DNA of 64,000 nt from Desulfobulbus propionicus (GCA_002748735.1 PDTC01000013.1:1-64000), one strand, 5' to 3'. Counted from the first letter of the stretch, positions 47,184-55,941 are shown. Program-made: numbers and translations. The notes: generated from the sequence alone by a model not told the origin.

Positions 47184-47884
47184 GTTAAACTCCTTTGGTT
47201 GAATGAAGTAGAGCCTTGATCTGGTTAACAACGAACGTCATTCTACCCTACTGCCCAAATGTATGCCAGGTAAACGTGTGGGAGAGTATCGGGTTGAGCG
47301 CGCGCGGGATCGTTTGTCGAGGAGGTGCGGGCGATGGAAAAATAGAACAACACCCACTCGAATGCCCCATAACTTGGCCTCATACAAAGAAACCTCAGAG
47401 GAAAACAGGTCAAGATGTTTGGCTAGGCGCAAATTTTTTCTTGATACGCATCGATAGCAGCATGCGGCATATTGAAAAAAGAGAGGGGCAGGACGGGAGT
47501 GTACGTACTGAAACTCAAGATAACTGTGGAGGATTACGAATGGAAAAACTCTAGTTTTTTATAGCAACGTTTATGTAATAACCGTTGACGCTGGTTGAAA
47601 AAAAGGAATGGGCAAAGGTATATTTTTTGTCATAGTTGTACCTGGGCTGACAGGCAAGGCAGTACCTTGCAAGAAAAGACAGACGCATGGTGGTGCTCCT
47701 CCTCTCTATGTACTATGAAGGTAGCATGCTGTAAAACAAAGAAAAAGGACTGTCATTGGCCGTGTGGATTGTGCTACACTTGCGTGCGTGCAGATTCGAC
47801 GGTATCGGATCAGTATGACGATTCAACAACTCATTGTGTTTACGGAGTTTATATGGGGCATCTACCAGGAATGAAGGAGTGGAA
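47184..47884. other. 701-bp intergenic region between tctC and the HTH gene
   Basis: Two genes diverge from this region, so it should hold both start regions. On the + side I see a good promoter at 47595-47624. On the tctC side no clear -35/-10 pair is visible. A cysteine-rich open frame at 47595-47888 is judged spurious. No repeats or tRNA are evident. Confidence 0.6.
47595..47624 (+). promoter_or_regulatory. Likely sigma-70 promoter for the HTH gene
   Basis: TTGAAA at 47595-47600 and TATATT at 47619-47624 are spaced by 18 bp. The start codon of the HTH gene is at 47885, so the leader would be about 250 bases, long enough to carry control. Confidence 0.5.
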
Positions 47885-48607
47885 ATGAGCGATCAGGAGT
47901 TCACCATATCCCAAAAAGAGGCCGCTCATTATCTCAATGTTTCCACTAAGACCATCAGTCGTTATCGGAAAAAAGGTTTGCCGTACAAGATGATGCTCAA
48001 TCCTGTCACCGGCAAGCAGGAGGTGCGTTTTCGCAGGGCTGATCTGGGGCGCTGGAATGAGGGGCGCCAACTGCTGGTAGACCATGGGCAGGAAGGCCGC
48101 CCATCGGTTGTGCCAGTGGAGACGAAGTCGGTCCGTGAAACGGCCTCTCCTCGCGAATCAGGCGGTTATCTGGGGCAGCTCCTTGCTGTCTACCGTGAGC
48201 AGGTCGATCTCTTGCGAGAGCAGCTTGAGGATATGCGTCAGCAACTCGCTCGCCGAGATCGGCAGATTGATGACTTGATGCGGATGTTCGCTGGCCGTCA
48301 ACTGGAGTATAAGCCTGGAAAAAGCGCTGAGGAGTTGTCAGCAACGACGGTCTTGAACATGGAGTCGCCACAGGAGTTGGATGCGAGATCTTCCCAAAAG
48401 CATTTCAGCCGGGAGAAGCTTTCCCGGTCAATTTTCAAGCTCAGGCAACGGGGAAAAAGCTACCAGGAAATTGTTGGCGCTCTAAACCATATCAAGGCTG
48501 CTCCCCCTTCAGGCAATGAGCAGTGGAGTATTGCTGAAGTGCAGGCGCTCTTACCGTCACTGGTGAGAGGGATCAATGAAAACATGTTCGGTCGGGAGGT
48601 GCGCTGA
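47885..48607 (+). CDS. Putative DNA-binding protein with two HTH-like modules
   Basis: The 240-residue product starts with a MerR/excisionase-type helix-turn-helix: FTISQKEAAHYLNVSTKTIS, then RYRKKGLPYK and VRFRRADLGRW (residues 6-58). A coiled coil follows at about 100-135 (YREQVDLLREQLEDMRQQL). The C-terminal part, IFKLRQRGKSYQEIVGALN to VQALLPSLV (183-227), resembles the recombinase-type HTH that reads a repeated or dyad site. I do not recognise a named family. No catalytic serine or tyrosine recombinase domain is present. An AGGAGTGG site precedes the ATG. Its long leader and solitary position suggest a regulator or a chromosome-linked factor. Confidence 0.7.
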   Translation: MSDQEFTISQKEAAHYLNVSTKTISRYRKKGLPYKMMLNPVTGKQEVRFRRADLGRWNEGRQLLVDHGQEGRPSVVPVETKSVRETASPRESGGYLGQLLAVYREQVDLLREQLEDMRQQLARRDRQIDDLMRMFAGRQLEYKPGKSAEELSATTVLNMESPQELDARSSQKHFSREKLSRSIFKLRQRGKSYQEIVGALNHIKAAPPSGNEQWSIAEVQALLPSLVRGINENMFGREVR

Positions 48608-48628
48608 ATTGGTCGTGGCTCTCCCGCT

Positions 48629-48823
48629 TCAATCCTGATTTGTGCCGGCAACAAAGAGGGTGAACAATTTTTCGAAGACCACCGGGATGGCAGCAGCCTG
48701 GGCGTTTCCTGAGCCGGCGTATGCCTTGGTCAGCTCAAAGGCGCGCTCAAAGGCTTCCCTATGGTCGGACTGGGCGTTTTTCTTGAGGACGTTGGCCAGT
48801 TGTATAGCGATGGCATCATTCAT
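48629..48823 (-). CDS. Small hypothetical protein
   Basis: The frame encodes about 64 residues from the ATG at 48823 (an ATG at 48835 is also possible): MNDAIAIQLANVLKKNAQ, then an Ala-rich helical stretch, ending VFEKLFTLFVAGTNQD. It would be mostly helical and acidic. No ribosome binding site is clear. It converges with the HTH gene, 21 bp apart. It is unlike any protein I recognise; the even composition argues for a real gene, but the call is weak. Confidence 0.4.
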   Translation of the reverse strand: MNDAIAIQLANVLKKNAQSDHREAFERAFELTKAYAGSGNAQAAAIPVVFEKLFTLFVAGTNQD

Positions 48824-49002
48824 AAGCTGAAGCATAGAGGTGTTGAACTTTTTTCAGGAATATCGGAAAATACTGGACAGTATACTACCGCTGCGCTGCC
48901 ATGAGCGCAATGGTTCCCGGTAAAAGATACAGGGGGCTGTCGTTTTCCAGCTGTATCTACACTGTCCTTCGCAGCAATCTGCCAGGGGCGCGTGGTGTGG
49001 TG

Positions 49003-50442
49003 ATGAGTAAACCTGACAACTGCTTTGTGCAGAGCTGTATAAGTGATCTCCTTAATGGCTTGAGTCTTGGCTTGACACAGTTTTCAGGTCCCAGCCGTGT
49101 AGCTGTTATCTTTGCCATGGACCGCACTGATGAACTCCGCATCTGTGATCCGCAGCACCTGCTTGCCGGTCATGAACCTGCATTCCAATCCCTGTTTCTT
49201 GACAACGAAAAATGGCGGGAACGACCGGATATCCCCCGTCAACCCTGGCGTTTTGCGGAAATTTTTTCGATAGAGAACCTTGAGCTTGCCGGGTTGATCT
49301 CCCATGGCGGGTACTCTGGTTCCGTATTTTTTCAGCACTGGTTTACTGATCACCACCCAGATCTCTGTTCAACGCTGCCCACGGAACGATGGCTGGAGCA
49401 TGCGGTCTGGCGGTTTTCCCATGACATGGCAAATGAACAGGAACTGTATACTGGTATCTCGGGAAGTTTTCTTAAAGAGTACGCAGAGCATGCCGTGCGC
49501 GACACCATCATTGATTTGATGAATATCCATTTGGGCTGGGATTCAACGGTGCGTATCTATCCTGTCCTGGCTGCGGTGCTTGCCATTTCCAAAACCCGCG
49601 AGGAGGGAATGTGGCCTGAGGGAGAACTCCTGTTCATTGATCCCTGCTTATTGCATCAAGTGAATTTTTTGGTGCGATTTAACCCGGAAGATCAGCCGCA
49701 GTTAAGAAACGCAAAACATGTGCGCAAGCTGCTGCTGGCGGTAGAAAACGCTCCCAGGCGACTGGTTAGCGACGGATATGCCGTTATCGGTATCAGTGAC
49801 GCCAAGCTACCTTCCTTCTCTGTCTGTGCCGATTTTCAGGGACAGCGGGGCTTTCTCAAGGTTAACCGCCAGAAGATCTGCAGTTTTGCCGATGGTCGTT
49901 TCGGCTCCACGACCTATATGGCGAAATTGGTTCCGCTCGAGGAACGCCTGCTGGAAAGCGACCTGGACCAGAACATTTGCTATTTTCTCTTTAAGGTAAC
50001 ACTTGCACTGGTACACCATGCCCGGCGGCAAAAACACGGCTGTTCTATTATTCTCGATCTTAGTCCCAGGCCCGTTGAAATTGCCGGTCAACGGCTGACC
50101 CCCCCGCTGGATCTTCGCCATTCTCATATGTTGCGGATGGCAAAGTCGCTGACCAAGGTGGACGGTGCCCTGCATATCGCTGCTGATCAGTGCCTACACG
50201 GCTTTGCCTGTCTTATGGATGGCCAGCGCATTGATGGTGAGGATATGGCCCGAGGAGCAAGGTACAACTCTGCACTCCGCTTTACCGCTCAGCATCCCGG
50301 GGTTATCGTTATTGTTGTCAGTTCGGATCGACCTGTGTCGATTATTGAGAATGGGGTGGATATTCAGGGATACTGTCCTTTACCTTTTGGTACTTCCAGT
50401 ATTTTTCCGATCAGTGACCTGAGGAAATGGGTGAATCGTTAG
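49003..50442 (+). CDS. Protein with a diverged diadenylate-cyclase (DAC) domain
   Basis: The 479-residue product has an N-terminal region of unknown fold (about 1-330) and a C-terminal DAC-like domain (about 345-455). Marks are KHGCSIILDL (344-353), VDGALHIAADQCLHGFA (386-402, the DGA motif), GARYNSA (418-424) where active cyclases have GTRHR, and VIVIVVSSDRPVSIIENG (434-451). Intact DGA but RYN for RHR could mean a changed enzyme or a nucleotide sensor. A start at 48901 in the same frame is possible; 49003 is preferred because it begins where the sequence looks protein-like. It lies between the small ORF and the AT-rich gap, without partners. Confidence 0.75.
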   Translation: MSKPDNCFVQSCISDLLNGLSLGLTQFSGPSRVAVIFAMDRTDELRICDPQHLLAGHEPAFQSLFLDNEKWRERPDIPRQPWRFAEIFSIENLELAGLISHGGYSGSVFFQHWFTDHHPDLCSTLPTERWLEHAVWRFSHDMANEQELYTGISGSFLKEYAEHAVRDTIIDLMNIHLGWDSTVRIYPVLAAVLAISKTREEGMWPEGELLFIDPCLLHQVNFLVRFNPEDQPQLRNAKHVRKLLLAVENAPRRLVSDGYAVIGISDAKLPSFSVCADFQGQRGFLKVNRQKICSFADGRFGSTTYMAKLVPLEERLLESDLDQNICYFLFKVTLALVHHARRQKHGCSIILDLSPRPVEIAGQRLTPPLDLRHSHMLRMAKSLTKVDGALHIAADQCLHGFACLMDGQRIDGEDMARGARYNSALRFTAQHPGVIVIVVSSDRPVSIIENGVDIQGYCPLPFGTSSIFPISDLRKWVNR

Positions 50443-51171
50443 TACATTTTCCTCAAAAGAAAAGTAAGAAAGTCATAAATGACATAATAGATATTAGTTT
50501 TATATGCAAAAGAACCTGACGTAAACATACGAATAATTTTGGTAGGATAACTTTCTGAGCATAATGAAAAGAGTAAGTAAAAAAGCAATGATACAAGGTA
50601 CCTTGTCACAATAAAGACGTATTGAACAGGTTTTTCTTGTTGATATACGCGTGTATTATCGAACTGATACCAGGACATGAAAAACTCGATGTTCATGCTC
50701 CATTTGCCAACAGCGCCAATGTTGGTGACTGTAGGTAATTGCGGTTGGGAAAAGCGATCTGACCGGTATGGAGAGAGAAAATTTGCGTAGGATAACGGTA
50801 GCCCTTTGCCTGACACAAGAACCTTGAATTATTGGCCCCAGTTGAGGTCGTTAGTGCTACGGCCCATAGACAAAAATGAAAAAGATACGCACACCAGTAA
50901 AAGACGTTTTCACCTGAGAGGCAACCTTCCCGATCTTAAAGAGAAAGAGAAAAAAGAGAACACCCCGTTCTCAGGAGGGGGAGAGGGGAGGGAGAACGGG
51001 GTATCCTTATGGACAGCAAAGAGAGAGGCAAGAGCACCTCAAAGAGGTAAGGTTACTCTTTCTTACACCACAATGTGGTATAAAGTCAACGTGATTTTTC
51101 TTTTTTTCTATGATTGTTAACGACGCTACGATGCGGTTAACTCGCTGCTGTTAGTCTTTCGCCCCTGAAGA
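50443..51171. other. 729-bp AT-rich gap between the DAC-like and TIM-like genes
   Basis: The gap is AT-rich to about 50700, less so afterward, and ends with a T-rich stretch. Two open frames (50439-50816 on -, 50806-51120 on +) have poor starts and no family marks, and I reject both. A terminator for the - strand lies at 50950-51002. An AT-rich, gene-poor gap of this size could be a scar of past insertion. Confidence 0.5.
50950..51002 (-). terminator. Terminator of the metG-to-TIM-like operon
   Basis: GAGAACGGGGT at 50992-51002 pairs with ACCCCGTTCTC at 50962-50972, an 11-bp perfect stem with a 19-base pyrimidine-rich loop on the - strand. Six T's follow on the - strand (50955-50950), about six bases past the stem. 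It lies 170 bp after the TIM-like gene. Confidence 0.65.
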
Positions 51172-51864
51172 TCACTCCTTTTTGCTGGTCATGTTGCGCA
51201 ACAGAGCAAGAAACGCTTCAGGATCAAGGCTGCCGCGGCCTACCAGCAGGCCGCTGATTCCATCCACCTGCAGAAGTTCTTCGCAGTTGTCCCGGTGCAC
51301 CCCTCCGCCGTACAGCACAGACTGTCCCGGTGCAAAACGGCCGAATTCAGCGGCAACTTGGGCCACATTTTCGAGGCTCCCCGCCTTTTCCAGATGTTCG
51401 GCATCTTCAGGAGTATAGGCAAGAATAACCTTTTCTATTTCTTCGCTTTCCAATGCCGCCACCTGACCTCCGGCCTGTTCCCTAGTTGTGCAGAGAATCG
51501 GGGTGATACCGGCGGCGACGCACTCCCGTAACTGAGCCGCAACCTCCTGGGGTGACTCACGAAAATATTTTCGTCGCTCATTATGCCCAAGCAGGGCATA
51601 GTCTGCAGTATCGGCCAGCCAGGCGGCAGGGGTTGCCCCGGTATAGCTGCCTGTGGGAAAAGGTGAGACGCCCTGTGCTGCCAGACTGACCCCGCTTGCG
51701 CCGTCGAGTCGCCGCTGAACCCGCTCGATGACCAGTACAGGCACCGCCAGCACCACCCGATGTTCAGCTATCGGCTGATATCCTTTTAGAAACCTCTCTA
51801 CCCACTCTTCAATCTGGCGAGGAGACAGATTCGCCTTCCAGTTTGCAACAATGAGGTATTCCAT
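51172..51864 (-). CDS. Triose-phosphate-isomerase-like protein without the catalytic glutamate
   Basis: The 230-residue product is a TIM barrel of the triose-phosphate isomerase family. It keeps Lys10 in ANWKANLS, His94 and Glu96 in ALLGHNERRKYF, and VLYGGGV and GLLVGRGSL near the end. The catalytic AYEP motif reads AYTP (Thr151), and the phosphate-gripping loop is replaced by PEDAEHLEKAGS. It is about 20 residues shorter than typical TpiA. Activity as an isomerase is therefore doubtful; it may bind another phosphate compound or be regulatory. The ATG at 51864 follows GGGGGA. A true tpiA should be elsewhere if the cell needs one. Confidence 0.85.
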   Translation of the reverse strand: MEYLIVANWKANLSPRQIEEWVERFLKGYQPIAEHRVVLAVPVLVIERVQRRLDGASGVSLAAQGVSPFPTGSYTGATPAAWLADTADYALLGHNERRKYFRESPQEVAAQLRECVAAGITPILCTTREQAGGQVAALESEEIEKVILAYTPEDAEHLEKAGSLENVAQVAAEFGRFAPGQSVLYGGGVHRDNCEELLQVDGISGLLVGRGSLDPEAFLALLRNMTSKKE

Positions 51865-51878
51865 GACGTCCCCCTTTT

Positions 51879-53300
51879 TCAAAGCTCAATCACCTTATCC
51901 TTGGACAGCCCTTTTCCCTGAGCCTGGACACTCTCAACAAAACACCCCCGAATATGCTTTCCGGGTTGGCCATGAAAGACCTGATACGGCAGACTGAAAT
52001 GTACAGTCCTGCCGCTATAGCCTACTCGCCCTTTGCCAAGCGTTTCAAGAAAGTGAAAAGCTCCGCCATCATAGGTAAACAGTACCGCACGAATGCTGCC
52101 GTTTCCTTTCTCCACCTCGTCGGGGTCGACATGCAGCACTACAGCAAAATCATACCCGACCCGTTCGCTATCAGCTGTAGCCGCACCACCTGTAGAGCGA
52201 TCCATATCAACGTCAAGAAGAAATTTCACCAACTCGTCATGTCCTTCTTCGCCACCCTCCTGGGCGGCAACAAAATACTTGTTCAATGGCTCGGCCAGAT
52301 GGACACTCACCTCCAGGTCTTCGTCAATGTGCAGCAGGGTCACCCCCTGAATATCAAGCAACCTGCGGGCACCATTGTCGACACTGTCACCCACTGGATC
52401 ACGCCAGACCACACCGGTGCTTACCTCCAGCGCTTTCGACTTTATGGGCTTGAGCTGGGTGGCTGCACCTTTAGACAGGGAAGTGATCTCCGTATTGTTA
52501 AAGAGAATTTCAGGAAGCTGTGGCCCCACAGTAACAACGGCGCCGACCATGCCCAGAAATACCACCACCACGCCCACAGCCGACAGAACTCCCCAGGCCA
52601 TGGACCCGGACCGGGTGGGCAGCGGTGAAGTTTCCTTGAGATCTCTGTACAGTCCGACCAAAAAAAACAGGAAAAATGGGGCAGCAAGGATTGCCAGCGG
52701 TTTCCCGACCCAGGGAATGGAGAAGAGCAACACCTTGATAAGCCAGAGCAGGAACAACTTAAATAAGACATTCCAGAAGCGGCCGCGAAGAGCCATGCGG
52801 CTGGCCTGCAGGGCCTGGATACCTCGGCAATTGTTATCGAGCAGAAAGAAAAACGCAAAAAAGAACCAGCAGGCAAAAAGAATACCTGGCAACACGGCAA
52901 GGACAATGCCTGTCATGACAATTCCGGTATATATCAGGCATACAAAACCAAAAGGCAGCAGGTTCTGCCAGCCGGCGATCAGGGCCTGGTTAAAAGTACA
53001 GTCGTCGTCAAGTGCGGCAATCAGCTGGGTGCAGACCATCCATATACCGAACAGTGTGCCGATGCTTCCCAGGATTACCATGCCAATGATAACCTCTCTG
53101 TCCAGCTGGTGTCCGACAAAATCACCCATAAAGGCGTTCACTCCACCAGACAGGGTAACGACCAGGCCGCCGATTGCCAACAGCACTATGGAAAAAAACA
53201 GTGAAGGAAGGAACAGCAGCCCGAGGAGCACCCAGACGCGGCGCCGGTATACCTGCCAGGCTTCTCGGCACAGCCCCTGAAAGCTTTTCAGCTTCACCAT
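51879..53300 (-). CDS. Membrane protein with a beta-rich C-terminal domain, unknown function
   Basis: The 473-residue product has six or so membrane segments in its first 230 residues (around 27-55, 75-100, 120-165, 190-225), another near 240-262, and then a soluble domain (about 290-473). This domain looks beta-rich, with an acidic stretch VKFLLDVDMDRSTGGAATADS and the pattern LFTYDGGAFHFLETLG. I recognise no family. The start is the ATG at 53300. It lies in the metG operon, between yggU and the TIM-like gene, which starts 14 bp later. The function cannot be assigned. Confidence 0.75.
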   Translation of the reverse strand: MVKLKSFQGLCREAWQVYRRRVWVLLGLLFLPSLFFSIVLLAIGGLVVTLSGGVNAFMGDFVGHQLDREVIIGMVILGSIGTLFGIWMVCTQLIAALDDDCTFNQALIAGWQNLLPFGFVCLIYTGIVMTGIVLAVLPGILFACWFFFAFFFLLDNNCRGIQALQASRMALRGRFWNVLFKLFLLWLIKVLLFSIPWVGKPLAILAAPFFLFFLVGLYRDLKETSPLPTRSGSMAWGVLSAVGVVVVFLGMVGAVVTVGPQLPEILFNNTEITSLSKGAATQLKPIKSKALEVSTGVVWRDPVGDSVDNGARRLLDIQGVTLLHIDEDLEVSVHLAEPLNKYFVAAQEGGEEGHDELVKFLLDVDMDRSTGGAATADSERVGYDFAVVLHVDPDEVEKGNGSIRAVLFTYDGGAFHFLETLGKGRVGYSGRTVHFSLPYQVFHGQPGKHIRGCFVESVQAQGKGLSKDKVIEL

Positions 53301-53342
53301 GATCACGTCCCTCCCCGAACGAGCACGTCGGGTTTATCTGAA

Positions 53343-53648
53343 CTATGTTTCGGCAAGCAGTACCATGAGCCGATCACGGATCACCTGCTCATTGACGCCG
53401 CGCAGAACAACCAGTTTTTGCCGGCTTTGCTTCCCACTCTTGAGTGCCACAGCACCACGCTTCAACCCAAGCTGCCCGGCAAGGAAGCTGACAACCTCCT
53501 TGTTGGCCCGGCCTTCAACTGGTGGCGCCGTCAATCTGAGTTTAAGGCGATCACCATGGACGCCAACGACCTCATTTTTTCCAGCTCGAGGCTGCACGTA
53601 GAGGCGTAACTGCAGAGAGCCGTCACCACTGGTGTGTAAAAACGGCAC
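53343..53648 (-). CDS. yggU: YggU/DUF167 family protein
   Basis: The 101-residue product is the usual small DUF167 protein: LRLYVQPRAGKNEVVGVHGD, then LRLTAPPVEGRANKEVVSFL and GLKRGAVALKSGKQSRQKLV. Its function is unknown; it is often beside yggT, as here. The start is a GTG two bases past the yggT stop, so it is likely coupled. It is preceded by no strong ribosome site. Confidence 0.9.
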   Translation of the reverse strand: MPFLHTSGDGSLQLRLYVQPRAGKNEVVGVHGDRLKLRLTAPPVEGRANKEVVSFLAGQLGLKRGAVALKSGKQSRQKLVVLRGVNEQVIRDRLMVLLAET

Positions 53649-53650
53649 CG

Positions 53651-53947
53651 CTACTGCAGACTACTGCCGATTTGCTGCAGGGTGGGAACCAGAAAACTCT
53701 GCAGGAAGATAACTCCTAAAATTAACACCATAGGGCTAAGATCCATGCCGCCCATAACAGGCACCACTCTGCGAATACGCGACAACGCCGGTTCAGTGGC
53801 CTGCACCAGAAAGCGGACAATAGGGTTGTAAGGGTCTGCATTAACCCAGGAGATCACGGCTCGACCGATCACAATCCAGATATATAGTGTGAAGATGATA
53901 TCGGCCAGTCGGGCAATGGCGAGAAAAAAATTACCCAAAATAGACAT
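53651..53947 (-). CDS. yggT: YggT family membrane protein
   Basis: The 98-residue product has two membrane segments (about 12-35 and 68-90) and the family marks ISWVNADPYNPIVRFL and TEPALSRIRRVVP. YggT homologues are thought to help in cell shape or membrane homeostasis, and some are linked to division. An AGGTAAG site precedes the ATG. It follows metG and precedes yggU. Confidence 0.92.
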   Translation of the reverse strand: MSILGNFFLAIARLADIIFTLYIWIVIGRAVISWVNADPYNPIVRFLVQATEPALSRIRRVVPVMGGMDLSPMVLILGVIFLQSFLVPTLQQIGSSLQ

Positions 53948-54000
53948 GTTTCTTACCTGCTAATTTCACCTGTTTGTCTTTAGTAAACTCTCTGTGAGGA

Positions 54001-55941
54001 TTAGGCCACCCTGCTTCCCACAGCGATATCTCCGGCAACAGTGGCCAACACTAATCGCTGGCTGCCGTCTTCCTGTTGCTCCTTGGCGGCAAGCACCATG
54101 CCCTCGGAGACAACTCCCATGAGTTTTGCCGGTTTGAGATTGGCAACGATGATCACCCGCCGCCCCACCATCTCTTCTGGGGTGTAATGTTCGGCAAGGC
54201 CTGCAACCACGGTGCGGGGCTCGGGATCGAGGAGGCTGAGCTTGAGCAGCCGGTCAGACTTGTTAATTTTTTCGGCGGCTACTACCTCTGCCACCCGCAA
54301 CTCCATTTTAGCGAACTGATCAAAGGTGATAAGACCAGCTCCTGCAGGACGGTCTTTTTTCACCTGTTTGCGGGGTGTTGCCTGCACTTTTTTCGTGGCA
54401 TCCTTCTGCGTTTGCTCTACTTCCAGCCGGGGAAAAAGTTGTGTGCGAGCCTCCACCGCAGTGCCTGGCTGCAAGCCTCCCCACTTGGCGTTTGCCAGAG
54501 TGAACCCGGCAAACGCTTTTCCCTGCCCCAAGGCCGTAGCCATTCGTTGACTTGCTCCTGGCATGATCGGCCGCAACACCAAAGCAATAATCCGCAGCGC
54601 CTCAGTCAAACAGTATAACACCGTATGCAACCGACCAGACTGGGCCGCATCCCTGGCCAGTTCCCACGGTGCATGAGTGACGATGTAGCGATTGAGTAAC
54701 CCGATCACCTCCCAGACTGCCTGCAGGGCCCGGTGAAAGCCAAAATCATTCATGGCTTGCTTGTAGTCGGCCAGCATGGTCTGTATCGCTGCCTGAAGTT
54801 CTTCTTCCGCCGTACTCAGCGTCGTTGCCGCCGGCACCTTGCCGTTCGCGTACTTTGCCACCATGGACAGCGATCGCGAAAAAAGATTCCCCAGGTCATT
54901 GGCGAGGTCTGCATTGCGCCGAGCAATGATGGCCTCAGTGGAAAAGGAGGAGTCCAGCCCGAAACTCATCTCCCGGAGAACAAAGTACCTGACCGTATCG
55001 ACACCATAGGTATCGACGAGCTCCCGGGGCCGCACCACATTACCGATGGACTTGGACATCTTGGTCTCATCCACATTCCAGTATCCATGCACATGCAGCC
55101 GCTGATAGGGTTGCAGTCCCATGGCCTGGATAATGGTGGGCCAATAAATAGCGTGAGGCTTGAGAATATCCTTGGCAATCACATGTTCAGCAACAGCCCA
55201 GTTTCGTTCAAAATTTTTTCCATTGGGATAACCGATGCCGGTAAGGTAGTTGATCAGCGCGTCAAACCAGACGTAGGTGACAAACTCCTTGTCGAACGGC
55301 AAGGGAATACCCCAGGTCAACCGGCTCACTGGACGGGAGATGCATAGATCCTCGAGTGGCTCACGTAAAAAACTGAGAACCTCGTTTCGGTATCGCTCCG
55401 GCGTGATAAATTCTGGGTTGGCCTTGATATGGGCAATGAGCCACTCCTGGTAGGCTGACATCCGGAAAAAATAATTTTTTTCAGCAATCTCCTGAGGTGC
55501 AGCCTGGTGATCGGGACAAAGCCCGTCTACCAGTTCTTTCTCGGTGAGAAACCGTTCACACCCTCTACAGTAATGGCCAGAGTACTCACTGAAATAGATA
55601 TCTCCCTGATCATAAACCAGCTGGAGAATATCCTGTACCACCTTGACATGGTCAGGGTCTGTGGTACGGATAAAACGATCAGGTTCAATAGCAAGAATCG
55701 GCCAGGTTTCACGAAACGTCGAAGAGATTGCATCGGCATACTCCCGTGGGGACACGCCCTTGGCTTCAGCTGCCTGAACAATTTTTTCTCCATGCTCGTC
55801 CGTGCCTGTCTGAAATCTGACGGTATCCCCGCAAAGCCTGCGAAAACGGCTGTATGTGTCAGTGACAATCGTCGTATACGCATGCCCAAGATGGGGCACA
55901 GCGTTGACATAATAGATCGGTGTCGTTACGTAGGTATTCAT
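54001..55941 (-). CDS. metG: Methionyl-tRNA synthetase
   Basis: MetG charges tRNA-Met. The 646-residue product has PIYYVNAVPHLGHAYTT (HIGH-type motif HLGH), a zinc-type knuckle with CRGC and CPDH (about residues 122-145), and KMSKS near residue 300. The C-terminal part has an OB-fold EMAPII-like domain (FDQFAKMELRVAEVV to the end) that dimerises or binds tRNA. The ATG overlaps the PSP1 stop by four bases. Confidence 0.97.
   Translation of the reverse strand: MNTYVTTPIYYVNAVPHLGHAYTTIVTDTYSRFRRLCGDTVRFQTGTDEHGEKIVQAAEAKGVSPREYADAISSTFRETWPILAIEPDRFIRTTDPDHVKVVQDILQLVYDQGDIYFSEYSGHYCRGCERFLTEKELVDGLCPDHQAAPQEIAEKNYFFRMSAYQEWLIAHIKANPEFITPERYRNEVLSFLREPLEDLCISRPVSRLTWGIPLPFDKEFVTYVWFDALINYLTGIGYPNGKNFERNWAVAEHVIAKDILKPHAIYWPTIIQAMGLQPYQRLHVHGYWNVDETKMSKSIGNVVRPRELVDTYGVDTVRYFVLREMSFGLDSSFSTEAIIARRNADLANDLGNLFSRSLSMVAKYANGKVPAATTLSTAEEELQAAIQTMLADYKQAMNDFGFHRALQAVWEVIGLLNRYIVTHAPWELARDAAQSGRLHTVLYCLTEALRIIALVLRPIMPGASQRMATALGQGKAFAGFTLANAKWGGLQPGTAVEARTQLFPRLEVEQTQKDATKKVQATPRKQVKKDRPAGAGLITFDQFAKMELRVAEVVAAEKINKSDRLLKLSLLDPEPRTVVAGLAEHYTPEEMVGRRVIIVANLKPAKLMGVVSEGMVLAAKEQQEDGSQRLVLATVAGDIAVGSRVA

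Noticed and set aside
47757-47779. A sigma-54-like TTGGC...GTGC upstream of the HTH gene
   Set aside because: The distance between GG and GC is off by three bases, so it does not fit the -24/-12 rule.
47595-47888. A cysteine-rich open frame of 97 codons just before the HTH gene
   Set aside because: It starts within the -35/-10 promoter, has no ribosome binding site, overlaps the HTH gene start in another frame, and matches no family pattern.
50439-50816. A 125-codon open frame on the - strand in the AT-rich gap
   Set aside because: Biased to Phe, Tyr and Ile as expected from AT-rich sequence, with no clear start or family mark. A faint transposase likeness was not convincing.
50806-51120. 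A 104-codon open frame on the + strand in the same gap
   Set aside because: It crosses the - strand terminator and has a low-complexity Lys/Glu stretch; no ribosome site.
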